A stretch of DNA of 64,000 nucleotides from Chaetorhynchus papuensis (GCA_013396525.1 VWYX01000616.1:435228-499227); one strand, 5' to 3'; positions 37,564 to 51,897 are shown, counted from the stretch's first letter. A program made the numbers and translations. Notes: generated by a model from the sequence alone, not told the origin.

Positions 37564-37974
37564 GTACAGTTTCAATAGGAACACGGAAGGCCATAGTTTA
37601 TATGGTCATATGGGACTGGCACTGCCTACAGGATCCAACCCCACCCACACTGTGAGAACCAACCCCGTGTCGGAACTCTGACCTCATTTCTGTGCAGTTT
37701 CCTAAACAGCAAAAGCACAAGACGCTCCCAAGCTCATCTGTATTGCAATGCCTATTTATCTCTTCTGGAGACACTCAAACTGATGTATGATCCTCCTAAG
37801 CCTAATAGAACATTATTCAGTGCTGTCCTAGCCCAATACCTGCACATGCAGTTCACCTTTGCACGCACTTCTGTTCAGCCATTCTCATCTCATTATTCAC
37901 CTAGTGCTGTCAGCTGGAACTCTCTACAGCTTTGAAAGTTACAGAGCACCAAACACATCCTTTTGGCCACTTGC

Positions 37975-38160
37975 CCCGTTAATAATGTGAATTGATTATC
38001 TCAGTCTGACCTTGACCTCTCAGTTTCACCTGCAGCTGTGAGCCACCGAAGCAGATGATGGAGACGACTAACTCCCAGTTTCTCAGGTGACTTCTCATAT
38101 GTCATAAACAGACAACGCTGTTGATCACATCTATTAACCTACATCGGATTTTTTTTGCAG
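37975..38160. promoter_or_regulatory. Possible regulatory cluster with a DR0 nuclear-receptor site
   Basis: TGACCT occurs twice without spacing (38007-38012 and 38013-38018). On the - strand this reads AGGTCAAGGTCA, a direct repeat with zero spacing of the type bound by NR6A1, and it overlaps the SF-1/ERR monomer site TCAAGGTCA. CACCTG (38027) and CAGCTG (38033) E-boxes follow, after a TGATTATC homeodomain-like word upstream. Functional status is inference only. Confidence 0.2.
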
Positions 38161-40837
38161 CAGTTTAATTATGAAGCTACAAAACACATTTTTAGGAGGT
38201 ATTTGGGCCTTTAAGTATTTGCCAATTAATTACAGTCTGCATGTACCATATTGTGGTCTGAATTCAAACATCTGCTCCGTGTTCTAGATGTTCTGGAAAT
38301 TGTGTATTTTTAGATTGTATTTTCATCTACTCAAGTAAAAGCAATTCCATGTTAGGACTCACATGCTTCACATGGTTCCTAGACTTTCAGCTTTCAGTCA
38401 GGACAAACATGTACACATTCTCAGGATCAATGTGTGGGAGATGAACCTTTTGTTGAACACACACTTCCCTTTAATGAGGCTCTGAACCAGCTGACTTGAC
38501 AAAGCTAATTGTTAAGTTTGCTCTCCACAAATAAAACATTTTGCATTTTACTTTAGCTACAGTATTGTCCAGTGACTAGATGTGAATAGTTGTTATAATA
38601 AGCCATTATTTCTGCGTAGACTATTTGAAATTTATCTTGTGCAGAACACCAGAACAGAGGGCTGCGTGTGCTTTGTTTTACTGAAGCTTTTAAGTTGCTC
38701 ACTGAACTGTGATCTTTAAAGAAGCCTGACTTTGATAGCTTTATGTCCTATCAGATTCTCATCAAAACCAGCGCTAGGCAAGGATCCCATTACTGTTCAA
38801 AAGTTTTTTAATGAATTATAAGCAATACGAGACGACATGGCTGTGCCCCACCATTTTTTCCTACTCTTCAAAGCTCAGTCTTAATTCCTTCTCCCAAAGC
38901 CCATCTGCAAATCCAAAGCCTTTGGTTAGGGAAGGGAACTCTAAAAGGATACCACAATCTTACAATCTCTCTGGTTCACCCACAGTCTTAAAAGACTCAA
39001 CCTCTGGCCAATAGTGATACCACTTTGTACTTGCATTTGCAAAATTGACGTTGTAGTTCTTTTGCAAGCTATGAAGTTCCTAATTGCAACTGCACTTTCA
39101 GTGTGCTGAATTTGCTAGAAGGCATCGGGATGAGATGGATTCTAGACCTGCTTTGCTGAATGACTAGACTTCAATGGCCTTTGATTCATTTAACTATAAA
39201 GGGCTATAAGGGTTTGAAAATTCATGCCATGGATTACCAGGCATGGGTGTGTATGTGTGTGTGAAGGGGAGGGAAAAGGATGTAAAACTCCTTAGAACAT
39301 GTTTAAATTGTAGGGTTAAGAACAAAACCAAAACTGGTGTGTCTGAGAATAAGAAAAAGACTATTGAAAAAAAAAAACCAAAAAACCAACAATCCAAAAC
39401 AACAACAATCCCACAAAACATAAGGTTCTTTTTGGTCTTACGTGGATCTTTAGGGCACAGAGAGAAACTTGGAAAGATCATAATAATCACCCAGAGTTCA
39501 CTGACAAGCATTGATGACTTTGTGGAACAGGCCACTTTTCACTGATGAAAATCTGCTATTTTGATTTATCATCACGTAAAGGACTCCATCCTGTTCAACT
39601 ACAGTAATTATCAGAAGTACAATCCTAAAGTGGAGTTCCATAGTGTCTAGCAGGAGATAGTACAGGGTCCATGCATGGCTTTTCACTCTTTACCACTGAC
39701 CATTGCCAGTGGAAGTAAGAAACCAGATGCTGAGACAAATATTCTCTAGTGTTCATCAAAAGGGAAATTAGCACACCTAGCCACAACCAACACATTTTAT
39801 TTGTCGTTTCAGAAGACAGCTTTTCACTTTCGTCTGAGTTTGTTCATCTTCAGTGTCAGAGGCCTTCCAACAGATTCCCTCCAAGAAGTCTGTTCTCAAA
39901 AACCTTCTAAAAAGTGCTGAAAGATTAGTTTAAAAATATTGAGCCCAGAAAGCCCTTTTTAGAATAATCTAATTCGGTCTTTCTAATAGTCTCATCCTTG
40001 TCCAATTCAGTTGCAAATTTCACTACACTATAGAGTTGCAATAGACTGAGTTATCAGTTAATGTACCCATTCCTTGCTCTAACACTCTCTTCAACAAGTT
40101 GAAATTATTTTTGATATATTTATTAAACAAAATTATCCAGGCTGCAAAACCTCCAGCCTAGGTGAGAAAGGAACATACTAGTGTTAGCCAGGGGAGCGGC
40201 AGAAATTTGAGAGTATATGATAAAGAGTGAAAATTCAGTGAGAGTAAGGGTCTAGATTAAAACACAAGCCCAAAGACCGACGTCAAACTCAGTAGAACGA
40301 AAATAACTAGTTTGACTACATTACTGCAAGTGCAGGTCACCTTCTAATCTTTCTATCACTTGGCTAAGCTCTGTCGCTTTCTCTCTAATGGAATATTAAT
40401 CTGGTTTAGTTGTAATTGGCAAAAACAGTTGTCACTTAAACGACAGAAGCCAGAGATAATTCTCAAAAAGGTTTGCATTTGGCCTTCTAATTACAATAGT
40501 GAACCTGCACAGCTCTCCTTTATGGTGGCTGTAACTATTACTCAGCAAGGTTTTGGAAAAACATAAACAGGCAACACATGTACACCATATGCACGCTCAC
40601 AGGTACAGCCTGAAGGTCACTAGGATCATTGGGGGTTTTTTTAATCCCTATTTAAAGGGCTTGTAACTTGTTGGCTGCCCTAGCAGCTGATCTAGCTGGG
40701 GCTGTGCTTTATTCCCGTGTTCTCCAGTCTGCCTCATGGTGAAATCAGCAGCATTGTCCAGCCAAACCCAAGGAGTGCTGGATACCAAATGTATACTCAG
40801 ATAATTTTCTAAATTGCACGAGTCCAGCACAGGCACC

Positions 40838-40875
40838 TTTTTTTTATTTTTTTATTTTTTTTTAATTTTATTTTT
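40838..40875. repeat. T-rich tract
   Basis: About 38 bp of T with a few A, ending before TTTTTCCTAG. It could be a decayed poly(A) of a - strand retrocopy, but the sequence to its right is not recognisable as one. Confidence 0.75.
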
Positions 40876-41077
40876 CCTAGTGAGAGCATACTAAATGCTC
40901 TCTAAGCAATGGTGAGATTTTTATGGCTTAAATTAGTCTCTGGAACTTAATAGATACTATTTAATATGCATTTCTCTTACTTACTCCTTGCCTTCTCACC
41001 ACAATGTGTTGACAGTGACCACCTCCCAGCAGAGTGCTGTAGACATTCATTTTAGCAGAACAACCCTTACATCTACT

Positions 41078-41148
41078 TTATATATATACATATATATAAA
41101 AATATGTATATATATAAATATCTATCCATATATACACCTATATATAAC
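41078..41148. repeat. TA-rich imperfect microsatellite
   Basis: About 70 bp of TATATA words interrupted by TACATA, TAAAAATATG, TCTATCCA and ACACCTA. Degenerate and probably old. Confidence 0.9.
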
Positions 41149-43737
41149 CTACATCATTTGCACAGTGTCCCATAAAATTAACTGCCTGAATAATTGAAAT
41201 ATTGCATGTGTTCACTAAAGTTCAGTTTAAATCATTTCAATCAATACACAATTTCTCTGGAAGAAGTGAAATATTAGCACAAAACCTGAAGCCTTTGAAG
41301 AAATATGTCAACCTCTCCCATGCCTTGTGTCCAGTAAAAATTAATTTTTTTTCTTTGAATGCTAATGTTCACCATTAGCCTTGGAAAATTAGAATTCAGA
41401 CTGCTTACCATGCTTCAGATATATTCCAGATATATCTTCAATACTGCTGTCCAGAAGGTACTGAACAGCATCTTTCCCTATTTTATGTATATTCATGTGT
41501 CTAGATACAAGAGAGATAAAAACAGTGGTGAAAACCTACTGTATGTCCAGAGCTCCAATCCTACTAATAATTTTTTGTTACTTGTATTAAAAATTCAGAA
41601 GTAGATACAGCTACAGCTCATTGCCAGGTTTCTGCTGCTCAAAAATAAAGAACAATGGCAAGAGTCATAGGGAGGAAGAGAGGGAAGGAGGAAGTAAGGA
41701 CTATACAGTGGATCAGAATAGAATAATTTCTGTGTTCAGTCTTTCACTTGGCAAGTAATTACAGATGACTGGGAATACTTCCACAAAAGAAAATTCAAAA
41801 TTTCCCCATATCAACATAAGAGATTTTGCTCAAATATGTTCATTAACTCATAGGTGATGGATTTTAGTAATGGAAAAACAGATTATAAACTCTTTTGGCA
41901 TATGCCAAAGAAGATATTTGAATCCACCACCTCAAAGCATGCCTCATGGCACACAGCTAGTGTGTGCAGTGAGGGAGGCTCCATTCTTGTTCCAAAGTCC
42001 ATGGCTTAGGCTCACACATGCTGAAGAGTGCGGTAAGAGCAGAAGAACAAACAAAATTCCCGTAAAAGTTATATACACACCCTGTTTTGGCTACAGTGAA
42101 CTTTGGTAAAGGGTGACAGTAATAACTTATTCCTCGGGCCATGCTTTACTTTCACATTTTCTCATCTCACTGTTTCCTCCTCCCTCTCTGGAAATGCTTC
42201 AATAAGTGTAATGAAAGATATTCAGCACTTTTAAGAGCGATCTAGTGTGAGGAAAAAAAAGAATTAACTCAAGATACTCCCTCAGTTCTGATGAGAGAAA
42301 AGCTGAAACATAGGAGAAGGTTCTGGCAAACACAAAACATTCATGCAATGCTAAAAATTAGCATGATGGATTTTGCAGAGAGCTGACCTAACACAGTTTT
42401 GCAGTGGGATCAGGAAGGGCTGGCTGGGTGGGCAGCGGCACAGTGCAGCTGGGTGCTAGCCCTGACAGAGAAACTTCTGCTGGAAAACATTTTTACCTCT
42501 CATATCAAAGTGCAAAAGGCATCAGAATACAGAGATCTGTAGTCCTTTCCAAAGTCTCTTTTTTCAGCAGGAAGAACTACAGCTAGATCTGCAGACACTA
42601 CAGACAGATCTCATTTTGTACTTATCATTCCTAAGAACAAGTCAAAATCCCACACCAACATTCCACTTTGAGAAAACAGAATTTAACCTAGATTTTCTCT
42701 AGCTTTAAGGGAGGTGATGTTCATGATGTTCAAATCTAGGTAGCTACAACTTACAGAGAGATGCAATCTAAGACACAGCTTAAAGGGGCAGATAATTACT
42801 ATTTCTTTGATGCATTAAATTTGACCATGTGTACAGAACCAAATGATCTGCTACTTCACATAGTTTTACAGCTTTAACTGAAATTACGTGTGTAAAAAAT
42901 ATTTGTCAAAAAAGTTTGTTCTCAAAGCTCTTTAAATAACCTGTGGCAACCTCAAGAATAAAAGGTATAGAGATAATAAAGACTGGCATGCTAAGAATAA
43001 TGCTAACATTTTCATGAGTTGCTCTGTTATTCTACTAAAAGACAACAGATTGTTGTGACAACATTAGCAAAGCATGATTTGAAGGGAAATATCTTTCTTT
43101 TAGACAAATGATGTAATTGGGAGAAAAAAAACTCAACCAAACACACAGGTATACTTCTGAACAAAACTGCAACATTCAGCTTAGCACAGATTGAAAAAAA
43201 TCCCTGCACTGAATTTTACTGGTTTATGTTAATGACCTAGAAAATCTGAAAGAGAAGATACTGAAATCTGTAGAGAACAGGTCGGTTTAAGAGGAGGCTG
43301 GAGAGGAGGAAGAGGGAAAAATAATGATCTTCAGTGGAACCTTGAAGTGTGGTGGGCAAACAGGGGATGGGTTGGCTAACACGTACCATAGGAGCAATAA
43401 CCTTCCTCTGGGATTTTGGATTTGATCAGAATAATGATTTTTTTCTTCCTAGAGTCATCTATGGAAGTTGCCTCATGTCTCCTGCCAGGACAAGAAACAC
43501 TTCAGAGATGTAGTGTTTTCTCTATGAAAAATGCAAGATTTTATGCCACAGTATTTATAATGCGTTAGTTATCTCAACTTTTCCTACTGGAGAAAAGCCT
43601 CATCAAATAAAGTCAAATTCACTGATAAATGCTCTGTTTGTTAAAAAATACTGAAACGAGTCAAATATCAAAAGCAACATAAAACTATGTGGTCCTGGGG
43701 ATTGATACATCAATGCTAGTGGTTTACTGTGTTACAG

Positions 43738-43826
43738 CTGGATGGTTATTTCACGGTATCTCAGTGGCATGATATCTTTGTCTACATGATACTCACTGTC
43801 GGGGAAATACTGGCTCAGAATTCACG
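43738..43826 (+). other. Candidate 89-bp exon
   Basis: TGGTTTACTGTGTTACAG ends at 43737 as a moderate acceptor, and ACG|GTGAGTAC at 43827 is a good donor. The first frame is open across all 89 bp, with a hydrophobic centre (IFVYMILTVGEI) like part of a membrane segment. The other two frames contain stops. One-frame-open stretches of this size arise by chance fairly often, and no homologue is recognised. Confidence 0.15.
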
Positions 43827-45437
43827 GTGAGTACCCAGCTCAGCTGGTTGGAACTGGGTCTAGGCATGGCAGCACCAGGCTGAAGTGACCACAGCTACCT
43901 AACCCTGACATTCCAGTAAAACCTGTGAAGCATTGCCTTGCTTAGTACACTTTTGGGTGGAGAACTTTTTTTCCCTCTTGAAGTAATGTTAACAAAGAAC
44001 ACGATTTCCAAAAGTAGCTTGTGAGAGGCAGTCCTCAGTGACCCTGTGGCAAAATAATAGGAGCCATATTTAGCTGCTGGTTCTTGAGTCACAGGGAAGT
44101 CACAGCAGAAGTGTTAGAGTGATAACAATCTGGCTGTGCAGGGAAGCATGGAGTGGTACCTCTCTCAATAGTTTTGCAAATTCCACTCAGGAAATAACTA
44201 CTCTCTGAGGTGAAACAGCATCACTTGTTGAACTACAAAGTCAGTTTCCCAACAGAGTGCCGGATATTCTATACAAAGATATCCTGTGGAAGCAGGATGA
44301 GCCTGGAAGAAACAGAGTAAACCTTAAGTCTGTTTGACTTCACCTTGGAGTTATCCTTTACAAAATATTGCAGCTCAGAGAATGTTTCTAATGTGCTGCA
44401 TGGGAACAACCAGTTCTCTACAGCATAGTGTTTAGGGAATGAGCTAATTAACCTGAATGTAACAGAGAATATTTCTTCAAGTGTAGCAGAAGGGATTTAA
44501 AAACCAATGCTACTTACCATCACCTTCACAAGGAGTGTATTCTTAAAAGGTATTTAAACATGCATACATGAACAGAACACATTTAGATCCAAGGTACTCA
44601 CTTTTAGCAACTGAATAATCTGAAAACATGGTACTCCTGACATCCTAAAAATAAAAACTGACATTTAACATTCCCTCCTTCTTTTCCCCCAGGAGATTGT
44701 TACAGACTCAACATCTCTACACACTGGTAATTACAACTAGGAACAATATGTACCTTTCTCGCCCTTTCTTTTTCTTTTTTTTTCCACCTTAAACTGTTTT
44801 CCAGTAGGTAGTAACATGTCACTATTATTTTTTTCATCACATAAATACTTCCTCTGCTATCCCATATTTTAAAGTGATTTTCCAGATGAGTGCCTTGGTA
44901 GCAAATCAACATCAGCAGGTCTCCTGTATGGAATCGCTCATACATAAAATACAATAAAACTGGTGAGGTTTAAATAATGATGCAATTTTCTTAATGAAAG
45001 CAGATTAAGTGCATATTTTATTTGTGTTTTGGGGGACCTTTTTCAGCTTTCATTTGTGTAGAAATTTTTAGTGAGAAAAAATTATCCTGAAATAAAGCTA
45101 CTTATTCTTTCCAGACCTCAGTCTGCTGTCATGGTGTGAAAGTAAAGTACAGAGAAGTTTTCTTCTAAAATTCCTGTTTGTCAAGAACTTTCAAAATTAT
45201 ATTAACTCTTTTTTTCTATAAGAAATATGGGGTTTTTCCTCACATGATGTCTGCTCTGAGAAGCAGCCAAGTAAAGTGGCTGAAAAGTGCCATCTGCTGC
45301 CTCTGGAGGAAATAACTGAACCTGAGCAAACACCATGACTGGAAGAGCAAAAGAAGTCCCGGCATCTTCCTTTTCAGGCCACTACAGGAAAGACAGATCT
45401 TGAGAGAAGAAAACAACATTTTCTCCCTTAATTGTGA

Positions 45438-46340
45438 GAATCATAGAATCATTTAGATTGGAAAAGACCTGCAAGGTCATCAAGTCCAACCTTTGACTAA
45501 GCACCACCATGCCAACTAAAACATAGCACTAACTGCCATGTCCAGTCATTTCTTGAACGCTTCCAGGGGTGGTGACTCAGTCACCTCTCTGGGCAGCCCA
45601 TTTCAATGCGTGGCAACACTTTCCATGAAGAAATTCTTCCTGATGTCCAGCCTGAACCTCCGCTGCACAATCCTGGCCATGTTCTGTTGTCCTGCTGCTA
45701 CTTATCTGGGAGAAGAAGCTGAACCTCACCTGGCTACGACCACCTTTCAGGTACTTGTAGAGAATGATAAGGTCTCCCCAAGACTCTTTTTACTCCAGGC
45801 TAAACACCCCCAGCTCCCTAAGCAACTCCTCATAGAACTTGTGCTCCAGACCTTCACCAGCTCTGTTGCCCTTCTCTGGACATGCCCCAGCACCTCAATG
45901 TCATTCCTGAAGTGAGGGCCCCAGAACTGGACACAGGATTCAAGATGTGGCCTCATCAGTGTTAAGCACAGGGGGACAATCACTGCTCTGGTCCTGCTAA
46001 TCACACTTTTTGACACAGGCCAGGATGCCATTGGCCTTCTTGGCCATCTGGGCAGACACTGGCTCATGTTCAGCCACTGTTGACCAGCACCTCCCAGATC
46101 CTTTTCTGCCGGGCCACTTTCCAGCTACTCTGCCCCCAGCCTGTAGTGGTGCATGAGGTCATTGTGGCCCCAGTGCAGGACTAGGCACTTGGCCTTATTG
46201 AACCTCACACAATTGGCAGATCAATATTTCACCAAACTGGTGTCATCTATGAACTTATTGACGGTGCACTTGAGCCCCTCATTCAGATCATCAATAAAGA
46301 CATTAAATGGGACTGGTCTCAATGCCAAGCCCTGCCTTTG
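45438..46340 (-). mobile_element. CR1 LINE, about 0.9 kb, ORF2 end plus 3' tail
   Basis: This is the longest CR1 copy in the window. Its 3' end at 45438 shows GAATCATAGAATCATTTAG. Translation of the - strand gives the typical C-terminal part of CR1 ORF2, with words such as VIVPLCLTLMRPHLESCVQF and VQRRATELVK at about 45840-46000. At its 5' end it reaches the reverse transcriptase palm, where KFIDDT is encoded (FIDD at 46242-46253), so both catalytic aspartates are still there. About 70 bp seem to be missing near 46213-46220, and stops and frameshifts break the frame. It is 5'-truncated and dead. Confidence 0.93.
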
Positions 46341-49300
46341 CAGCAGCAATAAGATATTGTGTCATTGGATAAATGGACTTCAGCAGCACTGACCTTTTTC
46401 ATCATCTGGTGCATCATGCCTGTGGCTTGAAAAACAACTAATGGATATATTTAGCTCTATTTTGTATGTACATACATACCTATATCATCCACTGGGTTTC
46501 TTTTTTGGCCTTGGCATACTGAAAATAACTGCATATGCACTTCCTTAGCATGGTTCAATTTAAATCAGTTGTCAAACATTAAAATTATGGATATAAAGCT
46601 GGTTTCTACATCTGTTTCCTTATTCTTTTTGCTCTCAAACTCCTTACTTCTAATGACTTTCAGACCCCATTTCTACACAGCAGACAAAAAAACCTTAGTT
46701 TGTATCCCCTTGAACTCCAGAGGAGTTATTCTGGTATGGCTGTCCCAGTTCTTTCAGAGTAGCTCTAGCTGCAGCTGGTTTTGTTCTTCTATTCCTGATA
46801 CCGTAGTGACATCCTAACTCTGTCTAAAAATGCTTTTCATCTTAATCCAGGATGAACTGGTATCTCCTAAAATAGAAGACGTATTGCCTGCAGATTTTGT
46901 GAAGGCTGGGCAGCAGTGCACTAAGCCACTGCAGTTACTCTGGTCTTTCCCAGCTCCTGGAAAGCTGGTCTTTCCAATTCCTAAGGATGATAATGAGAAG
47001 AGGGGGATGCAAAAGTAGAAACAGAGGCAATGTTTCTGGGTGTGGCGTCGCTGCAGGACCTAATAAAGGCACCTTAAGACTCCAAATTAGACATGAAAAT
47101 GTTGAAACAGACTTAAATAAAACAAAAATTATGTATTTGCCCTTCATCAATGATTTATTTTTAGTGGCTTTAAACATACTAAGTCTCAAATAGATACAAT
47201 TTGCTACTACAAGGAATGTGTTTAATTATCATGGGATATAAAGGGTCTGGAAAGGACTGACTGAATGGAACAAATTAATAAGATTTATCTTTTTCTCATT
47301 TGCAGAGAATAATCAACTGCTGCTTAGATCTTGCTCCAGAATTTGGTCACATTCAGAAGTAATGGATTACTTTTCTTATAGGAGCATATGTATACTCAGT
47401 TGGAAGGAGCATGGGAGAGCCCACATAACAAAACTTCCAAGTCTTGAATTCATTGGGCAGGCAGTTCCAAAAAAATACATCTTTTTCTCATTTTACCCCA
47501 CCGTATGATATTTTACATCATTCACACACTGCATACTTTCTTGAAAATGGGCCAAACACAGAAACTAAAATAACAATGTTCTCCAAATTACATCTGCTGT
47601 CTTTGGGCATCCCAGCTGAATTCAATCAAGAGTTCACATCCTGTTAAAGATGCTGCTTTTACTTGAGGCACTGCTGTCAGTCGGTTCAGCCTCTTGTTCC
47701 CACAGGGTTTGAAGTGAACTTGATCTGCCTCATTTTGGAAGCAGACACTCAGTCATTTACTGTCTTTTAGCTGAGTTTCAGTATTTGCTCCCTGAAGGGG
47801 CTGGAGTTTCAGCTGAGGATACAATAATACTTTAAGGCATTTTGTCTAGATTAACTTGTAATCACACTTTCAACCAAACAGAACAGCACATACAATAGAT
47901 AAGCCCCGTGAGAGAAAAAGTTTGAAGCTTAGGTGATGGCTACAACAAATTACAGAATTACAGCATTATCTGTATGATACCCATTTCTGAAGGAGATCTT
48001 ACAGTGCATAAAATTCAGTCTGTCACCTCTTTAGAAGTTGAACTGTGTTGACTTCACCTCCACTCCCCCTATGTTTTTTAATATGTTTTTATATACTCAA
48101 CATTTCTCTCAATAGCCTAGCTTGAAAAGTATATTTAATGTGATTAAAGTTTACAACAGGGAGTAAAGGAAAAAAGTTAATATTTTTTAAGTATACTGCT
48201 TAATTTGAAAACAAGTTGGAGATTTTTTCTTGTCTCAAGGAACTAAACCAAGAATGACCTCAACTGGCAAATTATTTTTGTTTGCTTTGTGGCAAAAGAA
48301 AAAAAACTTTTTTAATTGATAAAAGATTTAGAAGTTGCTGAAGTCACAACATGAACTACAAACCTCAATGAAGTGTAAAGCCATTTTTTTCTCTTACCTA
48401 CAGGTCATTTGTTACAGCTGTAAAACACTTTGTAGCTCTCAGCACATTAAGAACTTTCTCCTAACACCTGACAAGCTAAGTCACTTATCTCTACAACCCT
48501 TTGCATAAAAGTTCCTAGCATGTTGATGTATATAGGAAATTGTTCATTACACTATTGGTGGGCACCAAAAAAAATTGATTATTTTGTCAAAATTCATAAA
48601 TGGACTGCAAATGAAACTACAAATCAGATAGATATATGAAAAAAAGAAAGGCATTTGGATATACACTCCAGTATGGCTGTTATTATTATTAACCCATATC
48701 ACAGTTTGGATTTGAGAATGAGATCACTGAAAATGCTGACTGGGAGAGACTTGGAAGGAAGTTAGTGAAATATGAAGGAGAATGAGACTTTTTTTTAAAA
48801 AAAATCTTTTTTTTGCTTACAAATGCCATTCATTCCTCACTGCTGAGGGAAAGAATACTCACTGGACTTCCCTCAGTGTCACAGTGCTACTGTTCTGGAA
48901 TCACACAACTCTAGGGCTGGGAACAACTGTGTCACAGCAGACAGGACCAAAATATATTATTAGATCTTAGAGAAGAGTGTATTTAATGCCTGTCCTTCTG
49001 CCAGTTTCCAGGCCTAGCTCGTGTAAGACCAAAATTAATCTTTGACAGGCTACATACTCCCTTCATTCAAAGGGACAAAAAATCTGCTCTATTTCAATAT
49101 GTGTCTTCAAATGCTGTAGACCAACAAAGGTACACATAACATGGACCATAGTTTTGAAAACTCAGGACAATTACAAATAAGCATTTCTAAAAAAATGTCA
49201 TTAACGGGTGAACTAATGACACTGTCGTTCCCTTCCCATGGTCAAAAACCCTTTGTCAGGTTTTTTCTCCTACTGTCTCAAAGGTTTTACGGCTGCATGA

Positions 49301-51897
49301 ATCCTACAGCCTTTTGGAAAGATTAGGGATGTAACTTTGTTTACCTGGCTTCAGATAAAGATACATGCTTCTCATCCATGTGTCTAACTTGTTGAGTAAA
49401 ATGAAGACATTAAATTTAAAATAAAGACACCCCTAGCAAAAAACCCAAAAAACTAACCCAACAGTATTCCCCACATGACACGGAATCTTATTGCTTTTCA
49501 ACAGCTAAAAAAAATTGAGAAATAAAAACCAGATTAAAGACCCTAGTGTTATTCCTTGCCATCTTTTAAAAGCCAAAAAGAAACTACAATAGCTGAAAAC
49601 TAGATTTCAAAGTCAGAGGCTTATCCGGCCAAGACTGATCACTTTTAACACCCACACCTGGTATTAAAGACATTCTTTAGAACAGTTTGAGTGACAGTCA
49701 TGCTCAGAGACACAAAGATTTTAGATATTCCTGCTTTCTGCCTCATACACTTCTGGGATAAACAATAAAGAATGATCTTTTTGCATGATTCTTCCACCTA
49801 TATCGTCAGGCAAAAAACAGGTAAAAATGTTGGTAAAAAAACATGGTAAGTGAAAGAGAACATCAAGGACTGGGAAAAATTAGAATGAAATTATTGTGAA
49901 AGTGATCTCACAGTGAATGAGATGTTCTTCCAACAACTCTAATGAAAAAGGAGAAGAATTATCTTCATATTTCTGAAAAGCTGCTGAATGGTTTTGCACC
50001 ACATGTTCCATAAGTATAAAAAAATATCTCTTCCAAACTCTTCTAACATGTAACACTCTACCCCCAGAGAAATCTGCTTCTGCTTTCCAAAAGATGTAAG
50101 TACTGAATTGAAGTGTCACATTATAGAGTTACTAAGGATTATTTTGAACATCGCAGCATGGAAAGCAATACAGCGTTTATTGAGTCCATGTTCATTTTAA
50201 AATGAAACCTATTGAAAACATATTTCAGTGGTCGCACTAAAAACTCCAGCTCTACCTCCTGAGAAGGCAGGAACATAAATACAAAGTTTTCAAGAATTTG
50301 TGGTAGGAAACTTTTTGGAACAAAAATATTACCATTGGCTCTTGAGGTCCCAAGACTGGAAGAGCAAGAGGACGGCTTAGGGGTCCCCCCCTGGAACCCT
50401 GGCAATCAAATGGGTTGTACAAAATCATGGTGGTATCAAGAAGGAGCTGTCAAGCTGAGCACAGACTCTTGTTTCTGTTGCTAACAAAGGCACAATATCC
50501 TGAGAGATTCAACAATGGCACACTGACAGGAGCAAAGCCTCAGGCAGCTTTGTGAGTCTCCTAGGAAGAAAGGACCAAGAACAGAAGGTGAAGAGAATGG
50601 CAGGGAAAAAATAGGAGTAGAAAAAAAAGAAAATTCTGAAAGAAAACCCAAATCAAATCTAGCAATGCTATCAGTCCTATCTTTTCCAATCCATGCCTGA
50701 ATCTTATACCTCACACTTTCATGCCTATTTTCTTCTATAGACACATATATCATGCTGATTAGAGCCCACAGTAGGTGATGCACCACAAATCTATCCAGTT
50801 TCTAACCAACTTCAGCCATGAGTTTCTTCTTCTCCATGGGCTTTGGTGGTGTGTCACAGTAGCCTCAGCTACAGGGCAGCTATTGATTCAAAATACAGTG
50901 TGAGAGAATTTCACAGCACAACAAGGCTATTGTGACTGGTCTGAACAAGTCCTGTTTCAGCAGCAAATGCAGAAGCCGAGTTTCTGAGCACCTTGTTCAA
51001 TACTCCACAGGGCATTCTGATTTCCTCTTGTACTTATCCAGGAGCTCATGACTAAGATATAACAACCAGAATGTACATGCAACATATTATTCTCTTAACA
51101 TGGCACAAGCATAGTACTACAGAAGTGTACCATCAGAATTATGTCCTTTTTTTCCGTGTGAAGAAAATGAATGCTATAAAAATCACAAGACCAACACTGA
51201 AAAAACGACATTAAAAAAACCCAGAAAAAACAAAAGAAAACCAAAAAATTTGTCACCAGTGCCACCACTGCAGTTGTTGCCCAACATGGACAGAACTTCT
51301 TAGCACCATATTTGCAGCTTGGCTCATCGCACCTACTGCCATCATGAATGATGCTCAAGAGCTTTTTCTCCAAGATTTTTATGACTTCATTTTGCCTTCA
51401 TTGTGATAAAAGCTCACACTATGGCTGAGACTGTGTGCTACTGATTAAAGACAGAGCTCTGAGTTAAAAATGTGGTTCAGATGAATTATTTCCTTTGAAC
51501 AAAAAATTATCTGGACACAAGCTATTCTGCAGAATGCCTGTGATTTTCAAAATATTATTAAATACTGTAGTTTAGTTATCTTTCTACCCTTTTTCACTAC
51601 CATTCAGTCAAAACAAAAGCATTATACTTAAGTTTGAAATACGAGCAAAAATGCAGAGCAGCAGAGAATCATGCCCAGGGGAGCCTGTGTCTTTCTCTGC
51701 CTGCAATCCCTTCCAGGCAGGAGCAGCATTCCCCTGTGGGATCCTCCCAGGTCCTCTCAGCCTGGCTCCTTACAAGCAGACACAGACTGGCTGCCTTTCC
51801 AGCCACCAGTGGTAGCAGCACTGACAGTAGAAGTGGTGCTTCCAGGGGGATTTGTGCCTGTGCACCCCTCTGCAAGATCTTCCTCCTTAAGCAAAAG
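46341..51897. other. Unique non-coding sequence
   Basis: No gene or repeat recognised apart from short A-rich runs (for example about 51200-51250). A GC-richer patch at about 51660-51890 directly precedes the next CR1 copy. Short frames cross it on both strands, but their translations match nothing I know. Confidence 0.6.

Larger units (their letters stand above)
34478..45437. other. Long unique non-coding stretch
   Basis: About 11 kb without a recognised gene or interspersed repeat. It contains an 11 bp inverted repeat, a T-run/A-run foldback, T-rich and TA-rich tracts, a possible nuclear-receptor motif cluster and a candidate exon, all listed separately. The word AAAAAAAACCAAAAAACC begins an A-rich patch at about 39367-39420. 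Confidence 0.6.

Noticed and set aside
40838..40875. T-rich tract considered as the poly(A) tail of a - strand processed pseudogene
   Set aside because: The adjoining sequence matches no gene and no target duplication was seen.
41078..41148. TA-rich tract considered as a replication origin or promoter
   Set aside because: It is a degenerate TA microsatellite with no supporting context.
45538..45915. 125-codon + strand frame
   Set aside because: It lies antisense to the CR1 copy at 45438-46340, so it is a shadow of the repeat.
46987..47090. AATAAA-containing GC-rich patch considered as a second LTR
   Set aside because: No TATA box, no inverted ends and no partner LTR were found.
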